64,000 bases of DNA from Veillonella montpellierensis DSM 17217 (GTDB taxonomy: Bacteria; Bacillota; Negativicutes; Veillonellales; Veillonellaceae). The notes below the pieces were generated by a model, which saw only the letters and a program-made list of their open reading frames with translations, made no database searches and was not told where the DNA came from. Position 1 is the first letter of the stretch. The number at the start of each line of letters is the position of its first letter. The position numbers and the translations under genes are program-made. Below, in pieces: positions 46,076 through 54,804 of the stretch. The DNA lies in contig NZ_AUFY01000012.1 of NCBI RefSeq assembly GCF_000426745.1, positions 1 through 64,000 of the forward strand. Reading direction: 5' to 3'.

Positions 46076-47843
46076 ACCATCAGCGACGCAATTTGATGTC
46101 ACTATAAGACGAATCAGTCAAAAAAATGATATGCTCCTTTTATCTTCTTTGCTTACATATATTAAGCCTCATATGGGCAAGCTAGCTATAGGTGTGATGG
46201 CCCTTATTATAACGCTAGGAGTAGAATTAATTCGTCCTATTATTATTCGATACGTTATTGATGAGGGGTTTGTTCATAAAGATTTTCACATTATATTATT
46301 ATGTGCTATGGCGTATATCATATCAATTGCTTTAAGCTTTATCTTTATGTTTTTACAAAATTATTTATTAGAGCGATTTGGTCAAACGATTATTTTAGAG
46401 CTTAGAAATATTGTGTTTTCTAAAATTTTACATAAGCGCGTAAACGATTTTGAAAGTATTCCTACAGGGAATTGGGTGACACGGATAACGAATGATATTG
46501 AGTCATTACGGACATTATACACGGATGTTTTAATTAAGCTCGGCAGTAATATAGTGTTTATTTTTGGAATATTAGGCGCTATGTATTATTTGAACGTCTA
46601 TCTAGCACTTGTAATGACGGCGATAGTACCAATTATGGGAGTCATTATTTTTGTATACCAAAAGTTTTCAAGAAAGGCATTTCGTGGTGTTCGCCTTGAA
46701 CTTGCTGCCTCCAACTCATCGGTACAAGAAATTTTAAATTTTATTGTGACGATTAAAACATATGTGGCTGAAAATTATATTAGTCATTACTATGATGAAG
46801 TAAGTAAGCGATACTTACAAGCTGGATTACAAGAGGTTAAGACATTTGCCATTTTTCGACCTATTGTAGATGGATTGTTTTTTGTAGCAATTATTGCTGT
46901 ATTTTCATTTACTAATTATTTCGATTCTGTTACAGATGCAGGCGTGGTATTTGCATTTATTCAATATATGGATAAATTTTTCCAGCCTTTAAAAGAAATA
47001 GCTGAAAAGTATAATTCCTTACAGAGTTCCTTAGCAGGCGGAGAACGATTAGTGCCATTATTACAAGAAACTAGTACCGGTCGAAACGATGTCATAGAAG
47101 TGCCTAAAGAGTTAGCGTCGGTTCATAGTATTGAATTAGAGCATGTATATTTCTCGTATGACGACTCTGAAAATTATGTACTAGAGGATATTTCCATGAC
47201 AATTCAAGGCGGTGAGTTTATTGGTATTGTTGGCGTATCTGGAGCAGGAAAATCAACATTGCTTTCATTGCTGATGGGATTATATCAACCTACGAAAGGG
47301 CGTATTCTGATTAATCATATAGATATTAAGAATTATGATGGAGCGGTTCTTCGAGAAGTAATTGGCTATGTATTTCAAAGTGCTCATTTGTTTAAGGGAA
47401 CGATTAGAGAAAACATATCTTTATATGACGATGCTATTACCGATGATAAGATTATAGCTGCTACAGATAAGGTGGGGCTACATTCGATGATAATAAAGTT
47501 GCCAGAAGGATATGATACACCAGTAGGATATTTGGGGTCATTGTTATCAAGCGGTGAAAAGCAATTGTTAGCTTTTGCAAGGACATTATTAAAAGAAAAG
47601 CCAGTTTTATTGCTGGATGAAGCTACATCAAATATCGATAGTCAAACGGAACAAAAGATTCAGGACTCTATCGCATCTATTCGTGGTGACAAGACGGTGA
47701 TTAGCATTGCACATAGAATATCGACTATTAAAGATGCTGATTGTATATATGTGTTAGAAAAAGGTAAGCTCATTGAATCTGGTAGCTATCAATCCTTAAT
47801 CCAACAAAAGGGAGTATTTTATGATTTGTGGGCACACAGATGA
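46068..47843 (+). CDS. ABC exporter subunit with canonical Walker B (half-transporter 2)
   Basis: The 591-residue partner has a 45-residue cytosolic lead, a six-helix membrane domain and an ATPase with Walker A GVSGAGKST. Its catalytic Glu (VLLLDEATSNID) and switch His (SIAHRIST) are intact. Its signature is degenerate (LSSGEKQ instead of LSGGQ). With the upstream subunit this gives one competent site (this Walker A/B with the partner LSGGQ) and one degenerate site. GTGAGG 6 bases before ATG 46068 fixes the start, inside the upstream gene. Confidence 0.92.
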   Translation: MPRPSATQFDVTIRRISQKNDMLLLSSLLTYIKPHMGKLAIGVMALIITLGVELIRPIIIRYVIDEGFVHKDFHIILLCAMAYIISIALSFIFMFLQNYLLERFGQTIILELRNIVFSKILHKRVNDFESIPTGNWVTRITNDIESLRTLYTDVLIKLGSNIVFIFGILGAMYYLNVYLALVMTAIVPIMGVIIFVYQKFSRKAFRGVRLELAASNSSVQEILNFIVTIKTYVAENYISHYYDEVSKRYLQAGLQEVKTFAIFRPIVDGLFFVAIIAVFSFTNYFDSVTDAGVVFAFIQYMDKFFQPLKEIAEKYNSLQSSLAGGERLVPLLQETSTGRNDVIEVPKELASVHSIELEHVYFSYDDSENYVLEDISMTIQGGEFIGIVGVSGAGKSTLLSLLMGLYQPTKGRILINHIDIKNYDGAVLREVIGYVFQSAHLFKGTIRENISLYDDAITDDKIIAATDKVGLHSMIIKLPEGYDTPVGYLGSLLSSGEKQLLAFARTLLKEKPVLLLDEATSNIDSQTEQKIQDSIASIRGDKTVISIAHRISTIKDADCIYVLEKGKLIESGSYQSLIQQKGVFYDLWAHR

Positions 47844-47882
47844 TGAAAGTATAAGTAGTTGATGTAAGAATACGATAAATAA

Positions 47883-47915
47883 TGTATACTGACTTGCTAC
47901 GATGAGGAGTATACA
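47883..47915 (+). promoter_or_regulatory. Inverted repeat in the gap after the ABC exporter
   Basis: TGTATACT (47883-47890) and AGTATACA (47908-47915) are exact inverted copies 17 bases apart in the 193-bp gap. They could be a regulator site for the following operon; no known regulator is matched. Confidence 0.35.
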
Positions 47916-47991
47916 CGGTAAGAATATTGACGTGGTGACCATATTTTTTAGCGCTTAAATTACATTTGTCTTTATATGATGGACAATAATG

Positions 47992-48000
47992 TGTTATAAT
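47992..48000 (+). promoter_or_regulatory. Extended -10 promoter for the rRNA methylase-larB operon
   Basis: TGTTATAAT lies 37 bases before the ATG at 48037, without a clear -35 box. Confidence 0.5.
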
Positions 48001-48036
48001 GGAATATATGTTAGTAATAGAAATATAGGGTGCAAT

Positions 48037-48852
48037 ATGGAAGTTATTAAATCAAAAGAAAATAATACAGTTAAGCATATTCGCTCTTTATATAAAAGAA
48101 AGTATAGAGAAAAATATGGAGAATATGTAGTAGAAGGCGTTAGAGCTGTTAGGGATTTGCTAAGAAAAAAGAAAATACATACTATTTGTATTGCCGTATC
48201 TCAAGTTTCATCTAGTGCCATTATAGAAATTATTGAATTGGCAAATGCACACTATTGTATAGTACATCTTATAGAAGATAGAATATTCTCAACAATCGAG
48301 CAGACTGTGCAAGGACAGGGTATATTAGCAATTGCTAATAAAGATGAATATGCATTACATACAGTTGTACCAGAGAAGGGAATATACTTGGTGTTAGATC
48401 GTATACAAGATCCTGGCAACTTAGGCACTATAATACGAACAGCTGTTTCTGCTGATGTAAAGGGCGTTATTTTAACTAAAGGAAGCGTTGATCCCTATAA
48501 TGAAAAGTGCATTCGTAGTACTATGAGTGCCATTAGTGAAATTCCTATTTACGATAATATAGATGAACAAGAGGTAATTCAGTTTATACAGAAGTTTTCA
48601 CTACATTCTTATGTAACAGCATTAGAACGAGCTGTAACATATGACTCACTGACATATACAGTGCCGGCGGTGTTAATTATGGGTAATGAAGCTAATGGTG
48701 TTTCACAGAAATTACAAGATGCATGTGATCATAGCATTGTGATTCCTATTATAGGTAATATTGAATCATTAAATTTAGCAGTTGCTACGGGTATATGTTT
48801 ATATAAAATGAGGGAGTCTTTTTATCATGAATCGCCAAAAGAAAGCATCTAA
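48037..48852 (+). CDS. TrmH/SpoU-family RNA 2'-O-methyltransferase
   Basis: The 271-residue protein has an N-terminal L30e-like substrate-binding domain (about 1-100). The SPOUT knot carries LDRIQDPGNLGTIIRTA (motif 1), VLIMGNEANGVS (motif 2) and IPIIGNIESLNLAVATGICLY (motif 3). It is close to the RlmB/TsnR type that methylates 23S rRNA or tRNA ribose; the exact target is not readable. It ends inside the start of larB (26-base overlap), indicating a joint transcript. Confidence 0.9.
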   Translation: MEVIKSKENNTVKHIRSLYKRKYREKYGEYVVEGVRAVRDLLRKKKIHTICIAVSQVSSSAIIEIIELANAHYCIVHLIEDRIFSTIEQTVQGQGILAIANKDEYALHTVVPEKGIYLVLDRIQDPGNLGTIIRTAVSADVKGVILTKGSVDPYNEKCIRSTMSAISEIPIYDNIDEQEVIQFIQKFSLHSYVTALERAVTYDSLTYTVPAVLIMGNEANGVSQKLQDACDHSIVIPIIGNIESLNLAVATGICLYKMRESFYHESPKESI

Positions 48853-49504
48853 TGAATATATGGCTACGATTGACTGGAATCGTCAGGAACGTCAAGGCTT
48901 CCCAGAAGTGGTGTATTGTGAAGGAAAGACTGATGAACAATGTTGTTCTATTTTATCATCGTTAGCGAATACTTATGATGTGTGTATGGGTACTCGTGCG
49001 AGACCTAGTATATATAATCAGTTACTACCTTATATAAGTGATATACAGTATGATGAGTTAAGTCGTATAATCTATGTAAATCGAGTGCCTCTACATATCA
49101 ATGGAGATCGAACCATTGCTGTAGTTACCGCAGGTACTAGTGATATTCCTGTAGCGGAAGAAGCAGCGCTAACGGCAGAATTAATGGGCAATCAAGTGAA
49201 TCGTATTTATGATGTAGGTGTAGCTGGTATTCATCGCTTATTTTCTCGCCTTGATGAAATTCAAGAAGCTAATGTGGTCATTGCTGTAGCTGGCATGGAG
49301 GGCGCTTTAGTAAGTGTTTTAGGAGGTTTAATCAAAAAACCGTTGATTGCTGTGCCAACTTCAATTGGATACGGTGCTAATTTTCAAGGAGTGGCAGCGT
49401 TATTAGCAATGCTTAACTCATGTGCTGCAGGCGTAGGTGTGGTGAATATTGACAATGGCTTTGGCGCAGGTAGATTGGCACATATTATTAATAGTCAACG
49501 GTAG
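48827..49504 (+). CDS. larB: Nickel-pincer cofactor biosynthesis protein LarB
   Basis: LarB carboxylates nicotinic acid adenine dinucleotide and splits off AMP, the first step toward the nickel-pincer nucleotide of lactate racemase. The 225-residue protein shows the PurE-like core TAGTSDIPVAEEAALTAELMG, VAGMEGALVSVLGGL and PTSIGYGANFQGVAALLAML, all typical of LarB. It overlaps the upstream methylase gene and is followed immediately by a LarC-type protein. Lactate is the main carbon source of Veillonella, so racemisation would make both isomers usable (inference). Confidence 0.93.
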   Translation: MNRQKKASNEYMATIDWNRQERQGFPEVVYCEGKTDEQCCSILSSLANTYDVCMGTRARPSIYNQLLPYISDIQYDELSRIIYVNRVPLHINGDRTIAVVTAGTSDIPVAEEAALTAELMGNQVNRIYDVGVAGIHRLFSRLDEIQEANVVIAVAGMEGALVSVLGGLIKKPLIAVPTSIGYGANFQGVAALLAMLNSCAAGVGVVNIDNGFGAGRLAHIINSQR

Positions 49505-49510
49505 GTGAAT

Positions 49511-49948
49511 ATGGAAGAAACAATTGTTAAAGTAGAAACCAATATTGATGATATGAACCCTGAACAATATGAATATATTATTGATTTATTATTAAAAGCT
49601 GGTGCGAATGATGTGTGGTTAACACCTATTATTATGAAAAAAGGGAGACCAGCTATTTTAATCTCAGTTTTATGTAAAGATAGTTTACTTACTGCTGTTG
49701 CACATATTTTATTCACTCATACAACAACGATTGGTCTTCGATGTATAGATTATCACCGTATTATTTGTGAACGACAATATAGGGTTTTTTATTATGAAGG
49801 CATGCCTGTAGGCATAAAAGAGGCATATTATCAAGGACAGCGTGTTAATATTTCGTTGGAATATGAAGATATGAAACGCATTGCGCAGGTGAAGAAGGTT
49901 TCTATACAGGATATTGAACATAGTATATGGAAACAAATCAAGTTATAA
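49511..49948 (+). CDS. Stand-alone C-terminal half of LarC (LarC2-like)
   Basis: The 145-residue protein matches the C-terminal domain of LarC, the CTP-dependent nickel insertase. It shows VKVETNIDDMNPEQYEYIIDLLLKAGANDVWLTPIIMKKGRP, given here only as its landmarks NIDDM and WLTPI-MKKGRP. The N-terminal LarC1 half is absent, because the sequence directly upstream is larB in a finished frame. GTG 49505 or ATG 49511 can be the start; AGG 5 bases before 49511 is weak. In Lactobacillus LarC is joined from LarC1 and LarC2 by a frameshift. Here the half protein is either a remnant or acts with a LarC1 encoded elsewhere. Confidence 0.82.
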   Translation: MEETIVKVETNIDDMNPEQYEYIIDLLLKAGANDVWLTPIIMKKGRPAILISVLCKDSLLTAVAHILFTHTTTIGLRCIDYHRIICERQYRVFYYEGMPVGIKEAYYQGQRVNISLEYEDMKRIAQVKKVSIQDIEHSIWKQIKL

Positions 49949-50074
49949 GTAGTTCTTTTTTACTAGGTGCGATTTTATTGCTATTGTAGCATGTATTTGT
50001 TAAAATAACGTATATCTTTTTGGAAGAGATAATCAATAACTAATAATTTAATTAAAATGTAAAAGAAGGATTAT

Positions 50075-50926
50075 ATGATTAAACTGATTGTTAATGCGGA
50101 TGATTTTGGTATTCATACATCTGTTAACAAGGGCATTGTGAAGGGGCATTGTGAGGGAATTATTACAAGCACCTCTTTGTTGGCTAATGGAAGCGAATTT
50201 GAATCTGCTGTGGACTTGGGGTTTACTTATCCTAATTTAGGGATTGGTATTCATACTTGTTTAGTGGGAGGATTGCCACCTGTGTGTAATCCTGATGAGG
50301 TATCATCATTATTAACGAGTGAAGGTGTATTGCCTACTACATATTTGGACTTTATCAAACGATGTATGATGAGAACGATTCGTTATGATGAGTTATATAA
50401 AGAATTAGCAGCGCAATTTAAAAAAATAATAGATACGGGACTTCCTATTACACATGTAGATGGACACCAACATATACATATATTGCCACAGGTGTTGCCG
50501 ATTGTTGTGGATTTGATGAAACAATACGGTATTAAAAAAATTCGCATACCACGAGAATATAAGACCTTTGTTAATGGCGTGTACAATCCTATTCGCTTTT
50601 TAGGAAAGGTAGGCTTATCGACGGTAGCCGATATGGCAAAGCGAACAGTAGCACAAGAAGATATTAAGAGTCCCGATTATTTTTGGGGGATGATTAATGG
50701 GGGCCAGCTTATTGAACCAGCATTAGCGACAATTTTATCATCCATATCTAAGAAAGCAGGTGTTCATGAAATTATGACACACCCTGGTCTATCAGATAAT
50801 GTGCTAAATCAAAAATTTGATTGGCATTATCATTGGGAAGAAGAATTAAAGAGTATGATGTCAATTTCTATCGGCGAATATATTCGTCGTCACAATATAG
50901 CATTGATTAATTATGGTGAGTTATAA
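50075..50926 (+). CDS. YdjC/ChbG-HpnK family carbohydrate deacetylase
   Basis: The 283-residue protein begins LIVNADDFGIHTSVNKGI, where the two Asp form the metal site. It carries HVDGHQHIHILP, with the family histidines, and ends with a HPGLSDN-type segment. The family removes acetyl groups from N-acetylated sugars (chitobiose, or sugar-lipids in hopanoid synthesis). The stop overlaps the start of the next gene (TAATG), which encodes a flippase-like membrane protein, so a lipid-linked sugar substrate is plausible. AGAAGGA precedes the ATG. Confidence 0.88.
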   Translation: MIKLIVNADDFGIHTSVNKGIVKGHCEGIITSTSLLANGSEFESAVDLGFTYPNLGIGIHTCLVGGLPPVCNPDEVSSLLTSEGVLPTTYLDFIKRCMMRTIRYDELYKELAAQFKKIIDTGLPITHVDGHQHIHILPQVLPIVVDLMKQYGIKKIRIPREYKTFVNGVYNPIRFLGKVGLSTVADMAKRTVAQEDIKSPDYFWGMINGGQLIEPALATILSSISKKAGVHEIMTHPGLSDNVLNQKFDWHYHWEEELKSMMSISIGEYIRRHNIALINYGEL

Positions 50927-51927
50927 TGAATAAATTATTGAAGCGAGGCCTCATATTAGGAAGTGTGCTGATAGTAATTTCTTGTATCACAATATATTGC
51001 ACAGTTGATATTAAGGCGCTTACAATGCTATCAACATTTAATATGGAATCGATTTTATTAGCGGTCATAGCCTTATCCATAGGTATGTATTTTGACGGAC
51101 TTCGATTGCAGAGACTTGTCAGAATCGGTGGGTATCATTTACCCATTAAAGCGGTGTTGCGTGTTATTTTTGGCAATTATTTTATGGCCTTATTAACGCC
51201 TGGCGCTAGTGGTGGGGCAGTGGCACAAGTACTTATTTTGAAAAGCTATGGCGTGCCTATTGCAAAAGCAACACCCATAGTGCTTATTCGCACCATATTT
51301 TCTATTTTGTTTTTAATTATTATGATGCCATTTATTTTTTTACATGATACGATGACGATACCTTACATTTCTAAAGATGTGTTATGGAAATTATCATTGT
51401 TATTGGTTTTATGTGTATGTATGGGGATTTATTTTTTTAAAACAGAACTTTGCAAACGGTTAGTGTATCGTTTGGCACGATATATAAAAAAGGATAACCC
51501 TGATACATGGTTAATTAAATTAGAAGAAATAAACAGTGGATTCGCTTTGCTATATGAGCATCCTATACAATCATTCATTGTATTTATAGAATCAGGGATA
51601 AGTTTACTGTGTTTGTATTGCATTGCTCCTGCCTTGATGTGGGCTTTTTCCACTACTACATTATCAGTGGTGACGATTTTAGAAAGAATGATATTACTTA
51701 ATTTGATATTATATTTTGCACCCACACCAGGAGGAACGGGTATAGCGGAAGGATTATTTGTATTTTTGTTAGCTAGTTTTGTGCCAGATGGAACAATTGG
51801 ACTTATTGCCGTAGGTTGGCGAGTTATTGCAGAATATATACCTTTTTTTATCGGTATGTATGCAGTATTAACTTTATATGGAAAACAGTTTGTAGCGGGT
51901 ACTGTTACAACATCGGATAAGTTGTAG
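50926..51927 (+). CDS. UPF0104 / lysylphosphatidylglycerol synthase-like flippase domain membrane protein
   Basis: The 333-residue protein has about eight membrane segments and the UPF0104 landmarks SIGMYFDGLRLQRLVR, GNYFMALLTPGASGG and FAPTPGGTGIAEG. The same fold forms the flippase part of MprF. It lacks the cytosolic aminoacyltransferase domain. It is translationally coupled to the deacetylase gene upstream, which suggests a joint role in modifying or moving a glycolipid across the inner membrane (inference). Confidence 0.85.
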   Translation: MNKLLKRGLILGSVLIVISCITIYCTVDIKALTMLSTFNMESILLAVIALSIGMYFDGLRLQRLVRIGGYHLPIKAVLRVIFGNYFMALLTPGASGGAVAQVLILKSYGVPIAKATPIVLIRTIFSILFLIIMMPFIFLHDTMTIPYISKDVLWKLSLLLVLCVCMGIYFFKTELCKRLVYRLARYIKKDNPDTWLIKLEEINSGFALLYEHPIQSFIVFIESGISLLCLYCIAPALMWAFSTTTLSVVTILERMILLNLILYFAPTPGGTGIAEGLFVFLLASFVPDGTIGLIAVGWRVIAEYIPFFIGMYAVLTLYGKQFVAGTVTTSDKL

Positions 51928-51942
51928 ATGGGAGGTTCTAGT

Positions 51943-52392
51943 GTGACTCAGTCAAAAAAAGATAAATTCTACCTTGTACAAGAAGATATTTTACCAGAAG
52001 CAATTAAGAAAACGATTAAGGTAAAAGAAATTTTAAAAATGGGTGAAGTTAAGACGATTAATGAAGCGGTGGAACGTATGAATCTAAGTCGCTCTGCGTA
52101 CTATAAATATAAGGATTATGTATTCCCTTTTTTTGAAATTGCACAAGGGAAAATCGTATCTATTGCCGTATCGATGTCAAATGATCCTGGTATGTTGTCT
52201 AGCGTTTTAAAAGCGATTGCCAGTCATAATGGAAGTATCTTAACAATTAATCAAGACATTCCTCTACAAGGTATTGCTAATGCGAGTATTGCTTTTGAAA
52301 CAAAAGACATGACCGGATCCTTGGAAGAATTATTGCAAGATATACGCAATATTAAAGGTATGATTAAGGTCGATATATTGGGACAAGCATAG
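51943..52392 (+). CDS. ACT domain protein (UPF0735 / ThrR-PheB type)
   Basis: The 149-residue protein has an N-terminal helix-turn-helix-like stretch (TINEAVERMNLSRSAYYKYK) and a C-terminal ACT domain (SIAVSMSNDPGMLSSVLKAI). It matches the UPF0735/PheB family. The Bacillus subtilis member, renamed ThrR, represses threonine biosynthesis genes. GGGAGG 7 bases before GTG 51943 sets the start. It lies directly upstream of hom and thrB, which supports a threonine-responsive regulatory role (inference). Confidence 0.85.
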   Translation: MTQSKKDKFYLVQEDILPEAIKKTIKVKEILKMGEVKTINEAVERMNLSRSAYYKYKDYVFPFFEIAQGKIVSIAVSMSNDPGMLSSVLKAIASHNGSILTINQDIPLQGIANASIAFETKDMTGSLEELLQDIRNIKGMIKVDILGQA

Positions 52393-52432
52393 TGTATGAA
52401 AACAGTGTGAATATAAAGAGAGTAGGTAACAT

Positions 52433-53722
52433 ATGAATTCTATAAAAATTGGTATATTGGGCTTTGGTACAGTCAGTCAAGGAACTTGTGAGCTATTAAT
52501 TGATAATGCAGAATTAATTTCTAAACGAATTAATACAAATATCACTATTGCTAAAATATTTATGAGAAATCCTAAAAAATATGAACATATTAGTTTGCCA
52601 GATGATACTAAGGTAGTTAGTGATGCACAAGATATATTGCAAGATCCAGAAATTTCTATCGTTGTAGAGTTGATGGGAGGAACTGATTTTGCTCGTGAGT
52701 GTATTGAAAAAGCGTTAGAAAACGGTAAAAATGTAGTGACTGCTAATAAGGATTTAATGGCAGAAGCTGGACCATACTTGTTAGATTTGGCAAAACGTAA
52801 TCATGTGGATTTACGATTTGAAGCAAGTGTGTTAGGCGGTATTCCTATTATTAGGACTCTATATGAATCGCTAGGAGGCAATAAAATAACTGAGTTAGTG
52901 GGAATTATGAATGGCACTACTAATTTTATCTTAACTAAGATGACTGAAGAAGGGACTAGTTATACTGAAACGCTAAAAGAAGCACAAAGCTTAGGTTATG
53001 CCGAAGCAGATCCTACTGCGGATGTTGAGGGGTATGATGCGGCACGTAAATTAGCAATTTTATCTTCTATTAGCTTTAATCGTAGAATTTTCTTTGAAGA
53101 TGTTGAGGTAGAAGGCATTAGTCATATTGATACAGCGGATATTGAATTCGGCAAAGAATTTGGTTATAACATCAAGTTATTAGGCATTGCGAAAGAAACA
53201 AAAAAAGGATTATCTCTTAATGTATACCCTGCATTTATTCCACTCACCCATCCCTTGGCATCTGTAAGAGGATCGTATAATGCGATTTATGTGAAGGGGA
53301 ATGGCATTGATGACGCTATGTTTTATGGTCGTGGTGCCGGTAGCTTACCTACAGGTAGTTCTGTAGTCAGCGATATTATGGAAATTGCTAAAAATATCAA
53401 TTTTAATAGTACTGGCCGATTAGCACCATTTTACTTTGAAAAGAAATCAATATATGCACCAGGAAAAATTTCTTCATCCTATTATATTCGTTTAGTAGTA
53501 GAAAATAAGACGGGCGTATTAGCAAAAGTTACTACGAAATTAGCAGAGCAACGCATTTCTGTATTGTCGGTATTACAACGCAATGATGATCCAGAAAAAG
53601 CGGTAATTGCTATAGTTACTTCTTCTTGTCCACGATCTTATATTTTAAATGTTTTAGACGCCTTTAATAATTTACGAGTGGTGAAGAAAGTTAGTAGTGT
53701 TATTAGAATTATGGGTGAATAA
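52433..53722 (+). CDS. hom: Homoserine dehydrogenase
   Basis: Reduces aspartate semialdehyde to homoserine for threonine and methionine synthesis. The 429-residue protein has the NAD(P) fold GILGFGTVSQG, the central VELMGGTDFA and VTANKDLMAE, the catalytic region IMNGTTNFIL and GYAEADPTADVEGYDAARKL. A C-terminal ACT domain (RLVVENKTGVLAKVTTKLA) is likely to sense threonine. AGTAGG precedes ATG. thrB begins 2 bases after its stop; thrC is not in the window. Confidence 0.97.
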   Translation: MNSIKIGILGFGTVSQGTCELLIDNAELISKRINTNITIAKIFMRNPKKYEHISLPDDTKVVSDAQDILQDPEISIVVELMGGTDFARECIEKALENGKNVVTANKDLMAEAGPYLLDLAKRNHVDLRFEASVLGGIPIIRTLYESLGGNKITELVGIMNGTTNFILTKMTEEGTSYTETLKEAQSLGYAEADPTADVEGYDAARKLAILSSISFNRRIFFEDVEVEGISHIDTADIEFGKEFGYNIKLLGIAKETKKGLSLNVYPAFIPLTHPLASVRGSYNAIYVKGNGIDDAMFYGRGAGSLPTGSSVVSDIMEIAKNINFNSTGRLAPFYFEKKSIYAPGKISSSYYIRLVVENKTGVLAKVTTKLAEQRISVLSVLQRNDDPEKAVIAIVTSSCPRSYILNVLDAFNNLRVVKKVSSVIRIMGE

Positions 53723-53724
53723 TC

Positions 53725-54651
53725 ATGAAAACTATTACCGTACAAGTTCCAGCTACGAGTGCTAACTGTGGACCTGGGTTTGATTGTTTAGGATTGGCAT
53801 TACAATTATATAATGTGTTTACTTTTGAATTGAATGAAGAAGCAACTAGTTATTCATATACATTTAAAGGTTTTGGTGCAGATATATTAGCTCATGAAGA
53901 TACTAGTCGTAATTTAATTGGACGCGCTATGTATGAATTATTTTATGCTGTGGGAGAAAAACCAAAGTTTGGACACATTATATCCGATAGTAACATTCCT
54001 CCTTCACGTGGATTAGGTAGTAGTTCGACTGCGATTGTTGGAGGCTTATTGTTAGCCAATGCGTTAGTAGAAAAACCACTTTCAAAAAAAGAATTACTTA
54101 CATTAGCCCATCGTATGGAAGGACATCCAGATAATGTAGCTCCTGCTATTTTTGGGAATTTATGTTGTGCTTTAGGCAATGATAGAGAAGTCGTTAATAC
54201 AGTGATTACTGTGCCAGAAGAGTTGTCATTTGCCGTAGTGGTACCAGAAGTACTGGTATCGACTGAATATGCACGTACGGCTTTGCCATATACCATTGAT
54301 TTTAAAGAAGCGGTTGCCAATATAGGTTATGTGTCATTGCTTATTTCATCTATGGTTACTAGGGATCTTACTAATCTGCAATGGGCCTTACAAGATAATC
54401 TACATGTGCCATATAGAAAAAAAATAATTCCTTGTTGTGATGAGGTGTTTTCTGTAGCAAGAGATAAAGGTGCTTATGGCGCTACTATTAGTGGATCTGG
54501 TTCTACGCTTATTGCGTATTGTCATCATGAAGTGGCTTTAGATGTAGCAAAGGCAATGGGCAATGTATTTTCTTCACAAGACATCAAAAATACAGCATAT
54601 GTGTTAAAAGCGGATGTAATTGGTGCAAAAGTGATTTCACGTACATTATAA
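53725..54651 (+). CDS. thrB: Homoserine kinase
   Basis: A 308-residue GHMP kinase that phosphorylates homoserine. The N-terminal VPATSANCGPGFDCLGLALQ, the ATP-binding loop PPSRGLGSSSTAIVGG, HPDNVAPAIFG and the late GATISGSGSTLIAY are all diagnostic of ThrB. It follows hom directly, forming an ACT regulator-hom-thrB operon. Confidence 0.97.
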   Translation: MKTITVQVPATSANCGPGFDCLGLALQLYNVFTFELNEEATSYSYTFKGFGADILAHEDTSRNLIGRAMYELFYAVGEKPKFGHIISDSNIPPSRGLGSSSTAIVGGLLLANALVEKPLSKKELLTLAHRMEGHPDNVAPAIFGNLCCALGNDREVVNTVITVPEELSFAVVVPEVLVSTEYARTALPYTIDFKEAVANIGYVSLLISSMVTRDLTNLQWALQDNLHVPYRKKIIPCCDEVFSVARDKGAYGATISGSGSTLIAYCHHEVALDVAKAMGNVFSSQDIKNTAYVLKADVIGAKVISRTL

Positions 54652-54751
54652 ATAGTGTTTAATTAGCATGTAGAGTCTTAGAAACTTCGTGTTTAAGTAT
54701 ACAACATGTTACTATTGTATAGTAAAAATTCATTTATTTTAAATAACATCA

Positions 54752-54760
54752 TGCTATAAT
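54752..54760 (+). promoter_or_regulatory. Extended -10 promoter for htpX
   Basis: TGCTATAAT lies 45 bases before ATG 54805. No strong -35 box was seen. Confidence 0.5.
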
Positions 54761-54804
54761 ATGTATATATTATAGTATGATTAACTATTATGATGGGAGG
54801 ATGT

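Noticed and set aside
49400-49520. Programmed frameshift joining a LarC1 to the LarC2-like frame
   Set aside because: The upstream frame is larB and ends in a normal stop just before the LarC2-like start; no LarC1 sequence is found in any frame.
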